A stretch of 42,969 nt of DNA from Rhodocollybia butyracea (GCA_015501585.1 JADNRY010000504.1:1-42969); one strand, 5' to 3'; positions 21,514 through 31,417 are shown, counted from the stretch's first letter. A program made the numbers and translations. Notes: generated from the letters alone by a model not told the origin.

Positions 21514-21908
21514 TCATACCTCGTGGAGACGCCACCTTGAACAATAAAGCAAGCTGTACGGGCGGTTTGGAGGACAGACAAGCTGATGAGCTTTGAACAT
21601 TTTTGAACGTGTGCCCAGCTTTCAGATCCAGAGTCTATACTTCACATGCATCGCACACTGCACTAACAGTGAGTGCCTAATGCAAGCCACGTTGGTCGTT
21701 ATCGAACGAATCACCTTAGAAAGTCTTCTTCGGTTATTTCGCCATACGAGTGATCTATTTTCGAGCTTCTAAGGCTGAGTAAGTTTCAGAAACCAGTGGT
21801 ACCCGTCCTCGGGTCGACTATATGCAAACTATACTATGCATAACAATAGTCTCGCGTGCCCAAGTTAGGGTTTTCGAAATCCCATGCCACTATATCCCAG
21901 CGCTTAAT
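21514..21908 (+). repeat. Direct repeat copy A (pairs with 25161-25447)
   Basis: Begins TCATACCTCG and ends CACTATATCCCAGCGCTTAA. Between these are several long matching blocks: AACAATAAAGC, GCGGTTTGGAGGACAGAC, GCAAGCCACGTTGGTC, AGAAAGTCTTCTTCGGTTAT, CATACGAGTGATCTATTT and CATAACAATAGTCTCGC. All recur in the same order and orientation at 25161-25447. Copy A is about 110 bp longer. It is either a dispersed element or the edge of a segmental duplication around the F-box gene. It has no coding capacity. Confidence 0.8.
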
Positions 21909-21985
21909 GTCCCTCGAGTCAAGCGGGATGGGAGTCGATAAGACTGGTATAGTAAGGACGCTTAGACTGACCTTTAACATTTCGA

Positions 21986-22006
21986 CCCTAACCCCTAACC
22001 CCCTAA
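21986..22006. repeat. Telomere-like short repeat
   Basis: CCCTAACCCCTAACCCCCTA is three degenerate copies of the CCCTAA-type telomere unit used by many basidiomycetes. It lies 80 bp after direct repeat A and about 260 bp before the F-box start. Three units are too few to be a working telomere. Confidence 0.55.
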
Positions 22007-22263
22007 GTAGCAATAGTTCACATGACCGCGAACATTGTGCGGACCCGGACCGAACCAAAACAAAACACAGTTGCACCACTGCCACCACCAGCCTTGCCAC
22101 CCAGAGAAATCCAGTCACTCGTTTGAAATTAAAAGCTTGCAGGTAAAGCTTGATTCACTCTCTATACTTTATGTCAATCTTAGCTTCGTCGTGACTCGTT
22201 TACTTATCTATCGATCGGACAGGATTAGGCCTATCTTAGAAGTTGACGCGCAAAAAACGCGAA

Positions 22264-23712
22264 ATGCTCTGTGAAAAGTGTAATGCCAGTATCCCGGATG
22301 CTTCTTCGAACTCTTCCCCTAAGTTCTCCTCCTCCCTCCAGAACTTGCTACGGGCTGAGAATTCTCTAACTTCTTCGGATACCTCCGAAATTCAGTATAT
22401 AATCGCTGGCTTGGACGTTGATACAGCTCGAATTAGATGGGAGCTCATATCGCTGACCAACAAGCTCAAGCGATTGGAGATTCAGCGAGCAAAGTACAAG
22501 TCTTTACTTGCTCCAATCAGGCGCTTGCCTTCCGAGATTCTCAATCTCATCTTCACCCATTTTTCATGTAACCCAGACGTGCAAAACAACACTTACATTA
22601 CCGATTACGACGGCGTCTCTCTTCCTGGCTACAGTCTCATGGCTGTGTGTAGTCACTGGCGTAATATAGCGCTATCCTGTACGGCTCTTTGGCGAAAAAT
22701 CTGGATTGGTGCCACTCTGTATAACACTGAAGAAGCCTTGAACAAGCTCGCAAGACTTGCAGCGCCGTTAAAATGGTGTCTTGACCATGCGGGAGAAACT
22801 ATAGAGATCAGTTTTCGGGCATACATAGATGGGGAAGATACTCCAGTCCCCGAGCCTGAGTTCATGCGTATTTTATTCGCTCAGCCTGGAAGATGGAGAC
22901 ATCTTGATCTAACCCTTATTAACTTCACTAACTTGGACAATTTTCCGAGCTTCGCAGCTTTGAAAAATTGTGCTTTGACATCCTTAAAGTCATTGCAGTT
23001 CTCCTTTGACCACGAAGTCGAATTTGATATATTTTGCAATGCACCTCAGCTCACTCAACTTACACTCGGAACCTTGCCGGCTGCGACTGTGGAAAGGAAA
23101 GAGATATTCCCGTGGGGCCAGATCAAAACTCTAGAGCTATTGTTTGATCATTACCCTAACTATGAGCTTTTCAGAGCCTTAGCCTTTTGTCCTGGTTTGG
23201 AATCACTTTCTTATGTGTTTTCATATGATAACAACAACGAGTCATCCGAAATACCACCCCAGTTCTCAGAAACAATCCGTTCACTTTCCGTCTTGTTTAC
23301 AAGTGGCCATATTTTCTCTAAAATATTCAGCCGATTCATGGACGCTGCATGTTTTCTGGCTCTACAGGAAATGTCGATCAACTACAGCCCGGATTCGGAG
23401 CAAGTATCAAGAGATATACTCTGGCCGCAGGACAAAGTTACTTCCTTCCTGTTGCGATCCGGCTGTTCTCTGACGACTCTGGAAATTGAGAACATAATCA
23501 TCAGTAATGACGACCTGGTCGCATTGCTTGTGAACACACCAGAATTGCGTCGGTTCAACTTTTACGAGGGCCCTATGACGGAAACAAAGGAGGAAGAGGA
23601 AGGAGGGACACTTGCATCTGAACCGGAACACATCACCATGTCGTTTATCGCTCGATTGCACGCCTATGGAGACATCGAAGATGGAGGCCCTCATGGTTTC
23701 CAGAGATATTAA
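22264..23712 (+). CDS. Agaric F-box protein, 3' end probably displaced
   Basis: Start ATG 22264 is chosen over the in-frame 22243 because mushroom F-box proteins typically begin with a short Cys-containing leader (MLCEKCNASIPD). The single exon gives 482 residues. There is a coiled-coil stretch (LISLTNKLKRLEIQRAKYKS), the F-box core APIRRLPSEILNLIFTHFSC with AVCSHWRNIALSCTALWRKI, then a long leucine-rich C-terminal part. F-box proteins bind Skp1 and present targets to SCF ubiquitin ligases. Agaric genomes carry very large, fast-changing families. The protein ends early in the last repeat. The expected C-terminal motif is found 380 bp downstream at 24092-24226, after a GC-rich block, so the native tail has probably been cut off by an insertion. 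The gene is enclosed by direct repeats A and B. Confidence 0.85.
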   Translation: MLCEKCNASIPDASSNSSPKFSSSLQNLLRAENSLTSSDTSEIQYIIAGLDVDTARIRWELISLTNKLKRLEIQRAKYKSLLAPIRRLPSEILNLIFTHFSCNPDVQNNTYITDYDGVSLPGYSLMAVCSHWRNIALSCTALWRKIWIGATLYNTEEALNKLARLAAPLKWCLDHAGETIEISFRAYIDGEDTPVPEPEFMRILFAQPGRWRHLDLTLINFTNLDNFPSFAALKNCALTSLKSLQFSFDHEVEFDIFCNAPQLTQLTLGTLPAATVERKEIFPWGQIKTLELLFDHYPNYELFRALAFCPGLESLSYVFSYDNNNESSEIPPQFSETIRSLSVLFTSGHIFSKIFSRFMDAACFLALQEMSINYSPDSEQVSRDILWPQDKVTSFLLRSGCSLTTLEIENIIISNDDLVALLVNTPELRRFNFYEGPMTETKEEEEGGTLASEPEHITMSFIARLHAYGDIEDGGPHGFQRY

Positions 23713-23923
23713 CCAGGCTGAAAAAAGGCTCCATAAGTGTCAAACAATTTGTTCCACCTATCTGATGAATGTATTGCATTGGCCTTACAGATCCAAATCA
23801 TCTCAAAAAACAGGTGTATAACCTGCACACACTCAGAAAGCAACCAGAAAGCCAAAAGTATCATGGTGTAGAGTCCACCGAGGACAGGGAGCTTAGCGCC
23901 TCAAGACATATCTCTTTAGCGCT

Positions 23924-24062
23924 TGGGCCCCGGCCTGAGCCTGAGCCGGCTTTGAGCCGGCCCTTCGTGGGGGCTAGGGCCCGGCTCAGATTTTTGACGA
24001 GCCTTGGCCGGGGCTTTTGAGCCGTAGCCGGGGCTTCTGAGCCGGGCCCCAGCCGGCACAAC
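23924..24062. repeat. GC-rich GAGCCGG/GGCCCC imperfect repeat
   Basis: About 140 bp built from GAGCCGG, GCCGGGGC and GGGCCC units. The two ends are partly inverted copies of each other (GGGCCCCGGCCTGAGCC at the left, GAGCCGGGCCCCAGCC at the right), with GAGCCGG again at 24073-24079. Base composition is far from the surrounding DNA. It sits between the body of the F-box gene and its likely detached tail. Similar GC-rich low-complexity blocks occur as dispersed repeats in some genomes; its class is unknown to me. Confidence 0.6.
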
Positions 24063-24091
24063 ACTAGTCACCAGAGCCGGGTGTAGTGGCA

Positions 24092-24226
24092 ATGACCGGT
24101 ATAGAGTGCCTGAAGTCAGTGAAGTTGCAGGTCCTGGGTCGAGATCTCAACGAAGAAGTCTACAGACCATTGATACAACTGCGTAAAGCTGGGTTGCAGT
24201 TAGAGCTCATAGGTACAGTGCGTTAG
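24092..24226 (+). pseudogene. Detached C-terminal fragment of the F-box gene
   Basis: A 44-codon frame reads GIECLKSVKLQVLGRDLNEE followed by VYRPLIQLRKAGLQLELIG and then a stop. This is the usual ending of long agaric F-box/LRR proteins (VLGRDL, L..LR..GLQL). It lies on the same strand as the F-box gene at 22264-23712 and just after the GC-rich block. It has no start of its own. Either it is the original tail separated by an insertion of roughly 380 bp, or it is joined by an unusually long intron. I favour insertion because all other introns here are 45-100 bp. Confidence 0.55.
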
Positions 24227-24469
24227 CGATATTCAGATCATATTACATTGTTTTCTCTCACATCCGCCTTTACCTTTCTACACATCCCAATATACTTTCT
24301 CGCTCCAGTTCCGCTTCTGCAGTATTGCATCTATGTATTTATCGTACGAGACTAGCAGATGTTTTTCAAGAAGTAGTCCCAAGAGGTTGAGCGCACGGGG
24401 GTCTCTCGCACTTTTATTGGGATCGCTGAAGGATCGTAACGGCGAGGACCTTTGGGTCCCTATCTCGTC

Positions 24470-24749
24470 CGATTGTCCATAGCTGAACATTCAACAAAGA
24501 TGTAGCTGCGTTTTTGGAGCACTGCGTCGGTGATCTTTGAAGCAAGTAATAAATTACATCTCTGAAAAGGTCGGTTCTTCAAGAATGCTTGCTTTTGCTT
24601 ACTTCTTTCCTTCCAAGCAGAAGCCTGGGCATCGTTCCAAATTCCAGGAACATTCATACCCTCCTGCCCTGGGGACCACGAGTCACGAGCCTGGTGCCTT
24701 CAGCAATTTGGATGGGTTGGAAGAGTTTTTGAGGTGCTGGTGAGGACAT
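24470..24749 (-). pseudogene. Relic of an Old-Yellow-Enzyme type NADH:flavin oxidoreductase
   Basis: On the minus strand, ATG 24749 opens a frame with KLFQPIQIAEGT, the usual OYE N-terminus. The next roughly 40 family residues are missing. The sequence resumes with GMNVPGIWNDAQASAWKE in another frame. After an intron-like gap at about 24595-24536 comes KITDAVLQKRSYIFVE, which aligns with the family's VTDAVHAKGSYIFLQ strand. Nothing of the FMN-binding barrel beyond this is present. The deletion, frame changes and lost barrel mark it as dead. OYE-type enzymes reduce activated C=C bonds with NAD(P)H. It lies between the same direct repeats as the F-box gene. Confidence 0.6.
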
Positions 24750-25160
24750 TTTATTGGAAGTTGGGGTTCCGAGGTTTTGGAGGGCGGCTCGTTGAGTGGA
24801 CAGTAGTGGATAAATAAGACCAGCGCGAGGCGAGAGATTGCTAACCAAACGGGAGGGCAAGGCTGGGCAAGAGGCAAAGCCGCGAGGAAGGGAAATCGTG
24901 TACCACCAGCCACGGTAGAACCAATATTTGATGGAATAGTTATTGCACCATTTCGTCGATCGTGGTAAGAATCTATTTCCTTTTATAGCAATTTTTTTAA
25001 CACAACGCGCACAAATCGCGTCGCTGAGAGCTTGAACAACGACTACGATGTCGGGATATCCTCCGCCCGAAGACAATCTAGAGCTCCAAGTATAGCTAGG
25101 GATCTATGATTTTTAGCCTTATCGAATTATGTGGCGCTGACATGAACCTGACAGTCCTAG
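24750..25160. other. Intergenic, no gene seen
   Basis: About 410 bp between the OYE relic and direct repeat B. The minus-strand ORF here is an artefactual upstream extension of the relic. Nothing else is supported. Confidence 0.35.
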
Positions 25161-25447
25161 TCATACCTCGTAGGCCACCGCGAACAATAAAGCACGCTGT
25201 ACAAGCGGTTTGGAGGACAGACGAACTAATGATTAATGAGCTTTGAGTGAGTCAGATCCGGGAGTGCCTAACGCAAGCCACGTTGGTCACTCGTTGGTCG
25301 TTATCGGACGAACCACCCTAGAAAGTCTTCTTCGGTTATTTTGCCATACGAGTGATCTATTTCGGGCTATTAGTAAGTATATGCATAACAATAGTCTCGC
25401 ATGCCCGTTTCCGAAATCCCACGCCACTATATCCCAGCGCTTAATAC
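25161..25447 (+). repeat. Direct repeat copy B (pairs with 21514-21908)
   Basis: Same order and orientation of blocks as copy A, from TCATACCTCG to CACTATATCCCAGCGCTTAA, but about 110 bp shorter through internal deletions. Inside it GTTGGTCACTCGTTGGTC is a local tandem duplication. The two copies bracket about 3.25 kb. Confidence 0.8.
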
Positions 25448-26130
25448 CTTCTTGAAGCAAGGGCAAGCGATCGACCACCTGGTCGAGCGCAACAGCTATA
25501 AGACAAACAAAGACCGTCTTGATTCAGTAATACCGGTGTTTCGTTCGATTTCATACATGCTACGTCGGTGGATCCCCTGTCGCTGCGCCGCTTTCGACTC
25601 TATCGGCCCCTGAGGCCCAAAGACGCGGCCACTGGAGGCCACTGCAAGGTTGATCCTTTCGGTGACTGTCATTTATCATAGGCACACCAGTACACATAAT
25701 CGAAATACCATTCTTGCAACAGTCTTTGCCATACTTGAACGGGGATGTTCAATGACAATCCGGCAAAGGACGACGAACAGTTGCATGTTATGAGACCGTA
25801 CGGTTCTATTGATAGCGATAGATAATTCGATAAATATACTAAGGTGAGAGTAAAACATATAAGCTACATACATATGTATTGGAGATAAAAAGGTATCCTA
25901 GATGTTGGAGAATCGTAATTCGGAGACTTGTCTAGTCCGAATTGCAACGGTAGTAGTACCCCGTCTCCGTTTGCATGTGTAGATAGACAGATAGATAGAA
26001 CTGTACACCGACAGGAGAACAACCACCGACCAGCGAGGTGTTTTCCAGTCATCCACCGGTTCCTGCTGAATCTCTCTTCCGCGACAGGCAAGCTTCCTTT
26101 GTACATTTCGTTCGTACGTCGTGATTCTCG
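25448..26130. other. Intergenic, no gene seen
   Basis: Roughly 680 bp after direct repeat B and before the 3' end of the GT17 gene. It includes GATAGACAGATAGATAGA, a short microsatellite near 25981. No coding region is supported. Confidence 0.35.
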
Positions 26131-27434
26131 TCATCGCTCCAGATCGTCAAAGCCCCCGGCGACTGCACCAGTAGTGGATGTAGATTTGGGCGTCTCTCTC
26201 ATACATCCACCCGGAAGGAGGAAGCGAAATCTGTCTGGGTTGAGAAGAATGAACTGAGGTAGCCCGATACCAGAAGTGATTGGCGTAAGCGACATCTGAG
26301 AGAGGAGGTCGGAGAACTAGATAAAGCGAACAAACGAGCTAAAGCAGCGGTACGGCATAAACGAGAGAAATAAACGCACGCTATACGCTTCGGGAAGCAT
26401 CCCAAACAAATCTTTTCCACGGCAAATCGTTTGCTGAATCCTCGCTGGATCGAGGTAGTCCATGCGTCCTCCAATACGGTCTGAATGCGAGTAGCCTCGC
26501 ATCTTTTGGATAAACTCGGATATGTCGCGGAAACAGAATGAACAATGCCAGCCAGAGTCGGCTAGTACGTTCTCTGATGATTTAGAGTGTCGATAATATG
26601 AGAGAGGGTTCCATAGTTGAACTGAAGCGCGCCATGAATTGAGGCCGAGCATCCATTCGAAACTGCAAGGATCAAGTCCATCGTTTGTAATCAAAACAGG
26701 CGAGACATACCTGTAAATATAGTTGCGCATCTGCAGATGTATTGACTGACCAAAGTCACATCCTTTGAGGAGCATGATGGAATGCGCAAACGGTATTTCG
26801 TCAAGGTCGGACATGATGACGAGTTTTTCCGTGTCGGGAGGAAACTCGGTGATATGTGACCGAATGAAATTATGCATAGCCGACCGAGAATCCCGTTCAA
26901 CATCCCAAGCTTTAGCTTCATTGTGCTCTGAAGGACCAGGGATGCTAGAGAACATATGTTGGTATGTATAAAAAAAACCTTAGTAAAAAGTGCTCACAAA
27001 CGATATGAAATCTTCTTGGCAAACTTTTCAAACCTCGACCGGTTTTTGTCAAAGTATTTCTCCTTTGGCAGACCAGTGAAGGTTGTATTGCTTTCGACGA
27101 TGAAGAATCGGTCTACAACTGGGTCGAGTTCATTGAGCCGAACTTCTAGCAAGTCGAGTTCACTGCTCATTAGAATGGCATCGAGCACCTTGACGTTCTT
27201 CGTATTCTCTCGTGGTTTCCAGTTGTGCAGTTTACACATGTTCTCATCTGCGACCATTCCATCAGCAAAAAAGTGAGGAATAATGTTTGACGGGCCGTCA
27301 TCCTTGTCCCAGAGAGGCCGTGTAGCATAAGACAAGGTGTTTTTAAGCTGGTAATGATTCTGAGAGACGAAGTAGAAGGAAACGGCCGTGAAGAGGAAGA
27401 CAGGCAGCAGGATTGTTCGATATCGTCGAGACAT
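26131..27434 (-). CDS. Glycosyltransferase family 17 (beta-1,4-mannosyl-glycoprotein N-acetylglucosaminyltransferase-like)
   Basis: Exons 27434-26998, 26944 to about 26712, about 26663 to 26380, and 26295-26131, with GT-AG introns of 48-84 bp. The protein is type II: a short basic N-terminus and one hydrophobic anchor (TILLPVFLFTAVSFYFVS), then a lumenal domain. GT17 hallmarks are LDAILMSSELDLLEVRLNEL, DRFFIVESNTTFTG, KLVIMSDLDEIP with the DxD-type acid cluster, SGWHCSFCF, YSHSDR and a C-terminal DRFRFLLPGGCMRE. Animal members add bisecting GlcNAc to N-glycans in the Golgi. The acceptor in fungi is not established. An alternative stop at 26317 results if the last intron is retained, but it would lose the conserved C-terminal motif. 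The gene appears intact. Confidence 0.9.
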
Positions 27435-27534
27435 GGTGGAGTAGTGGGAATTATCGTTGGTCAACCGACTCGCGGTAACGAAGAGAAATCAATTCCACGG
27501 ATACGTCTCGCTATATTTGGCGCGTGACACACTA

Positions 27535-28039
27535 GAGTGTATTTGGAGACACTTTTTTCGCAAGTTGTCGAAGTTTCGATGCAACTTTCCAAAAAGAGCT
27601 GACAGCTGGCCTAACCCTAAGATCTCCCGATTTGCTTACATCGTCATTGATCCGTCGTCCCTGTCATGGCGTCGTCGTTGCCTCCTCATCGCTGTCGTGG
27701 CGTCGTCGCTGGAGGCAACGATGAGCAAGCCTCGAAATCGCCGCTTTCACCTTAGGTATCTGTGTTCTCATTAATATGCATGTACCTAGATGATAAATCT
27801 ATTGAATTATCTGTACAAACCTCTTGGATACAGGTCTACTGATAAACGTTATAGTCGTTGTCATCGTGTGCAACGACCTACAACGAACGGCGCCAAGATT
27901 TCTAACCCTAAGTTTACCGATTTAGGATGATGACGTTTGACAGAATATGATCTGGATTTTTCGATCTCAAAAGCTGTCACAACTTTCGCAACTTTGGAAA
28001 ACTTCCATGCAACATTGCCAGGGGGTTCCAAATACACTC
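27535..28039. mobile_element. MITE-like element with TA flanks
   Basis: A 505 bp non-coding element with terminal inverted repeats. The left end is GAGTGTATTTGGA and the right end is its exact reverse complement. The match extends imperfectly for about 70 bp, including GACAGCT and CCAAAGTTGC-like blocks. Each end abuts TA, as expected for Tc1/mariner-type target duplication. Inside lies an 11-base stem TCGTTGCCTCC / GGAGGCAACGA near 27685-27722 and a direct pair of CTAACCCTAAG blocks (27612 and 27901). No transposase is present. Confidence 0.7.
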
Positions 28040-28257
28040 TACTGACTGCGCAGTATGTATGCTTTTCTCGCTTCTCTCACTTGTATGTATAAGTTTAGTA
28101 CTCACTGCAACTCCACAGAATATACACAGGATGCATACAGTACTCTGATTCTCGTCAAATATCCAATGAAACCGTGCCGGTTATATTGCTAGACTTTTAA
28201 TTTCTCTAGCGGGCCGTCTTAAACTCTTTCAGTCTTCTCCTTCGTCAAGGTCTCAGA

Positions 28258-29735
28258 ATGCCCGACGGTCCTTATCATTGCTGCGGTAGTCACTGTAGGG
28301 GACATGAACGAAAAGTTCAACTTCCTCTTCAATCATTAGAGCAGTGTAGCGTATGCCTCAAAACATCACAGGAGCTAAAACTGTGCTCCTTTTGTGGCGA
28401 AGCAAGTTCGAGTCATTGATAACAGTTCCTGCAAGCTAACCAACGATATTCATAGTCTGCGTATTGTTCAACGGAGTGCCAGACCAAAGATTGGGCGAAC
28501 CATCGAAAGATTTGCGGTATGGGATAGGATATCCAACTCTGAGACCTTCATTCAACTCAAAGACTTTCAGGCAAACACAAGACGACCGACCGAATATCTT
28601 TAGATCTCTTCCATCCCTTTCTATGCGTTCTCGCCGAATGTAATCGACTACGGGTACCTTCTCACCCAGCTCTCCAGCACAAGATTATGAATAATCCGCG
28701 GCCTTACTTGGCGGCAACCGCATTTCCTGATGGATCCAGTGCGAAGCTCATAATACTAGGCAAGTGGGTTATAATTTTTATTCGTTCTATCTCATTTCAA
28801 TCCCAACAGGGGAACCTGTCGTCGCAAATTCAGAAGAGTGGTGGCCTACCGCTAAGACTCCAAAGATTTCTGCGAAACTTGAACGCCGCTTCATTCGCGA
28901 CGGAAACCTCCTTCCTATCGTTACTTCCATCGTAATCGCTCTCCTCAGTGAAATGTACACGACCCCCTATACTGATAGGCATTCCCTACCGCGGACTCGC
29001 CTCAGCTACAAGAGCTCTCCTATCGCTGATTTTGGTATTGTCAAAGGAAAAGCAAGCGTCGTCTGCCAAGATACATTTGCCTTCTGGAATACAACGACCG
29101 ACCGATTTTGGTTCGGTCAGGACCCGCAAGACCATTACTGGATCTATTTCAAGACGCTCAAGGGTGAAAGCCTTATTTTAGATGTAGGGATGTTCACATT
29201 CAATATGTGCATGTCAGTCATGTCCGGCCCCTATATCCAACCAAACTCAACGATGCCTCGAATTTTACCCTTCGTGCCATGTGTCTTTTGCGACCGAGAA
29301 AAGAGGCGCGGCACACCCATAATGCATGAAGAGCTCGCTCGAGCCTCTGTGTTGCACGACCCGGATCTACAGCGTTTCGCGGAGGAAGGTACCAGTCAAG
29401 TCTCGGTGAAACATTGCTCCGCTGTCTATCAGTTCATGGAGCGTTTTGCTGCTCGTCCTTTGACTGCTCAAGAAAAAACCTACACGGCGCACTGGATTTC
29501 AGATAACAGCCAATGGACAAGACTTGCCCTTTATTGGCGGCGTTGGGTGAGCTGGCCGAGTGAACCCTTCATGGCTATTGAGCAAGATCCAGGAGAAACG
29601 GATGGCGCTCAACCTCCCCCAGAGGATCCCTGGTGGAGATATATGGAGAAGAAGAATAAGAAGTTTAGTCAAGGAAAAATCGATATGGGCCAGCTTCGGA
29701 AAGCTTTTCTGAAGCGCAACAATACTAGTCGCTAA
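28258..29735 (+). CDS. MYND zinc-finger protein, tandem copy 1, with frame breaks
   Basis: ATG 28258 opens HCCGSHCRGHERK followed by a MYND finger: CSVCLKTSQELKLCSFCGEA, then after an intron-like gap (28406-28455) AYCSTECQTKDWANHRKIC. Intron 28517-28570 follows. The frame continues through SLDLFHPFLCVLAECNRLR and AKLIILGKW, then at GGG 28766-28768 it needs one extra base to enter the long downstream frame (NFYSFYLISIPTGE, EWWPTAKTPKISAK, LLPIVTSIVIALLSEMYTTP, PQDHYWIYFKTLKGESLILD), ending at 29733-29735. The join within the finger is also one base out of phase. MYND fingers bind proline-rich partner peptides. The large C-terminal domain is not recognised. It could be a damaged gene or an intact one with sequence errors. 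It is closely related to the next gene. Confidence 0.7.
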
Positions 29736-29914
29736 CTACTTAATGGGCGATGGCCATTATTGTATACTAGATAGTATGGACCTCTGTTGTTATGGACCTC
29801 TATTTACTGCCATACAATGCACATGCTATGGGAAGAGCTGTAATACGAGGTGCCAGCTATGAATTTCTCAGGCGGGCCGTCTTTCCGTCTTTCAGTCTTC
29901 TCCTTTCTCATGTA

Positions 29915-31365
29915 ATGCCCGACGATCTTCATTATGATTGCGATGGTTACTGCGAGGGTCATGAACGAAAGGTTCAACTTCCACTTCAATCATTGGAGTA
30001 TTGCATCGTATGCTTCAAAACGTCTCAGGACCTAAAACTGTGCTCCTTCTGTGGCGAAGCAAGTTCATCGAAAACAGTTTTGTAAGCTGACTAACGATAC
30101 AATAGTCTGCGTATTGTTCGAAGGAGTGCCAGACCAGAGATTGGGCGGAACATAAAAAGATTTGTGGTATGGGATAGGATATCCGACTCTGAAACCTCTA
30201 AAGACTTTCAGGCAAAGACAAGACCGACCGGATATCTTTAGATGTCTTCCATCCGTTTCTATGCGTCCTCGCCGAATATAATCGACTACAGGGACCTCTT
30301 CATCCAGCTCTCCAGCACAAGATAATAAATAATCCGCGGCCTGACTCGCGCGCGACCACGTTTTCTGATGGATCTAGGGCGAAGCTTATATTACTGGGCA
30401 AGTGGATCATAATTTCTACGAATTTTATCTCATTCAGACCAACAGGGGAACACGTCGGCGAAACTCCTGAAAGGTGGTGGCCTACCGCTGAAACTCCAGG
30501 GATCTCCGTGAAACTTAAACGCCGCTTCGTTCGTGACGGAAACCCTCTTCCTATCGTCACTTCCATCGTAGTCGCTCTTCTCAGTGAAATGTACACGACT
30601 CCCTATACCGATAGGCATTCTCTACCTCGGACCCGCCTCAACTACAAGAGTTCTCCTATCGCCGATTTCGGTATTGTCAAAGGAAAGGCAGTCGTCCATT
30701 GCGAAGATACATTTGCATTTCGAAATACAATAACTGGCCAATTTTGGTTTGGTCAAGATCCACAAGACCATTACTGGATCTATTTCAAGACGCTCAAGGG
30801 TGAAAGCCTTTTTTTAGATGTAGGGTTATTCACATTCAATGTGTGCGCGTTAGTCGCGTGCGGTCCTTATATTCATCCAAACGCACCGATGCCTGGAACT
30901 GTACCCTGGGCGCCGTGTGTCTTTTGGGACCGAGTAATGAGGCGCGACTCACCCAAGATGCATGAAGAGCTCGGTCGAGTCTCTGTATTGCACGACCCAG
31001 ATCTACAGCGTTTTGCGCGCGAATGTACCAATTGTGTCTTGGTAAAAGATTGTTCTGTTGTCTATCGATTCATGGAGCGTTTCCCTGCTCATCCTTTAAC
31101 TGATCAAGAAAAAACATATACCGCACTCTGGATTTCACAGAACAGCCTTTGGACGAGACATGCGCTTTGTACACGGCATTGGGCGAGCTGGCCAAGTAAA
31201 ATTTGCTTGTATACCGAGCAAGATCCAGGAGAAATAGAGGATGCTCGACCTTCTCCATCTGCAGAGGATCCCTGGTGGAGACATATGAAGAAGATGAATA
31301 GAAAGTTTAGCCAAGGAAAAATCGATAGGGATCAGCTTCGCGAAGCTTTTCTGAAGCGCGAGTAA
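29915..31365 (+). CDS. MYND zinc-finger protein, tandem copy 2
   Basis: Repeats copy 1 with a period of 1,657 bp, including the 5' leader (GCGGGCCGTCTT...). ATG 29915 begins the N-terminus. Half-finger CIVCFKTSQDLKLCSFCGEA is followed by AYCSKECQTRDWAEHKKIC, but the intron between them has shrunk to about 30 bp, too short for normal splicing. Intron 30167-30211 (45 bp) follows. The frame is then open to the stop at 31365. Around 30404-30437 two small deletions of one and two bases cancel, replacing about 11 residues that in copy 1 read NFYSFYLIS. The C-terminal domain retains LPIVTSIVVALLSEMYTTPY and FWFGQDPQDHYWIYFKTLKG. It may be expressed as an N-terminally altered protein, or be an early pseudogene. 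Confidence 0.65.
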
Positions 31366-31417
31366 TTCAAGCTTGTTTATACAAAGTCACTTACTTAGTG
31401 GGCGATGGCCATTATTG

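Noticed and set aside
24278..24490. Further minus-strand ORF after the OYE relic, with IDAILQKR resembling the relic's TDAVLQKR
   Set aside because: The nucleotide sequences do not align beyond the short peptide, so an internal duplication is not supported.
27535..28045. CACTA-type transposon ends for the MITE
   Set aside because: The left reads CACTAGAG but the right ends in CTCTACTG, so CACTA is not at both ends; TA flanking with GAGTGTATTTGGA ends fits better.
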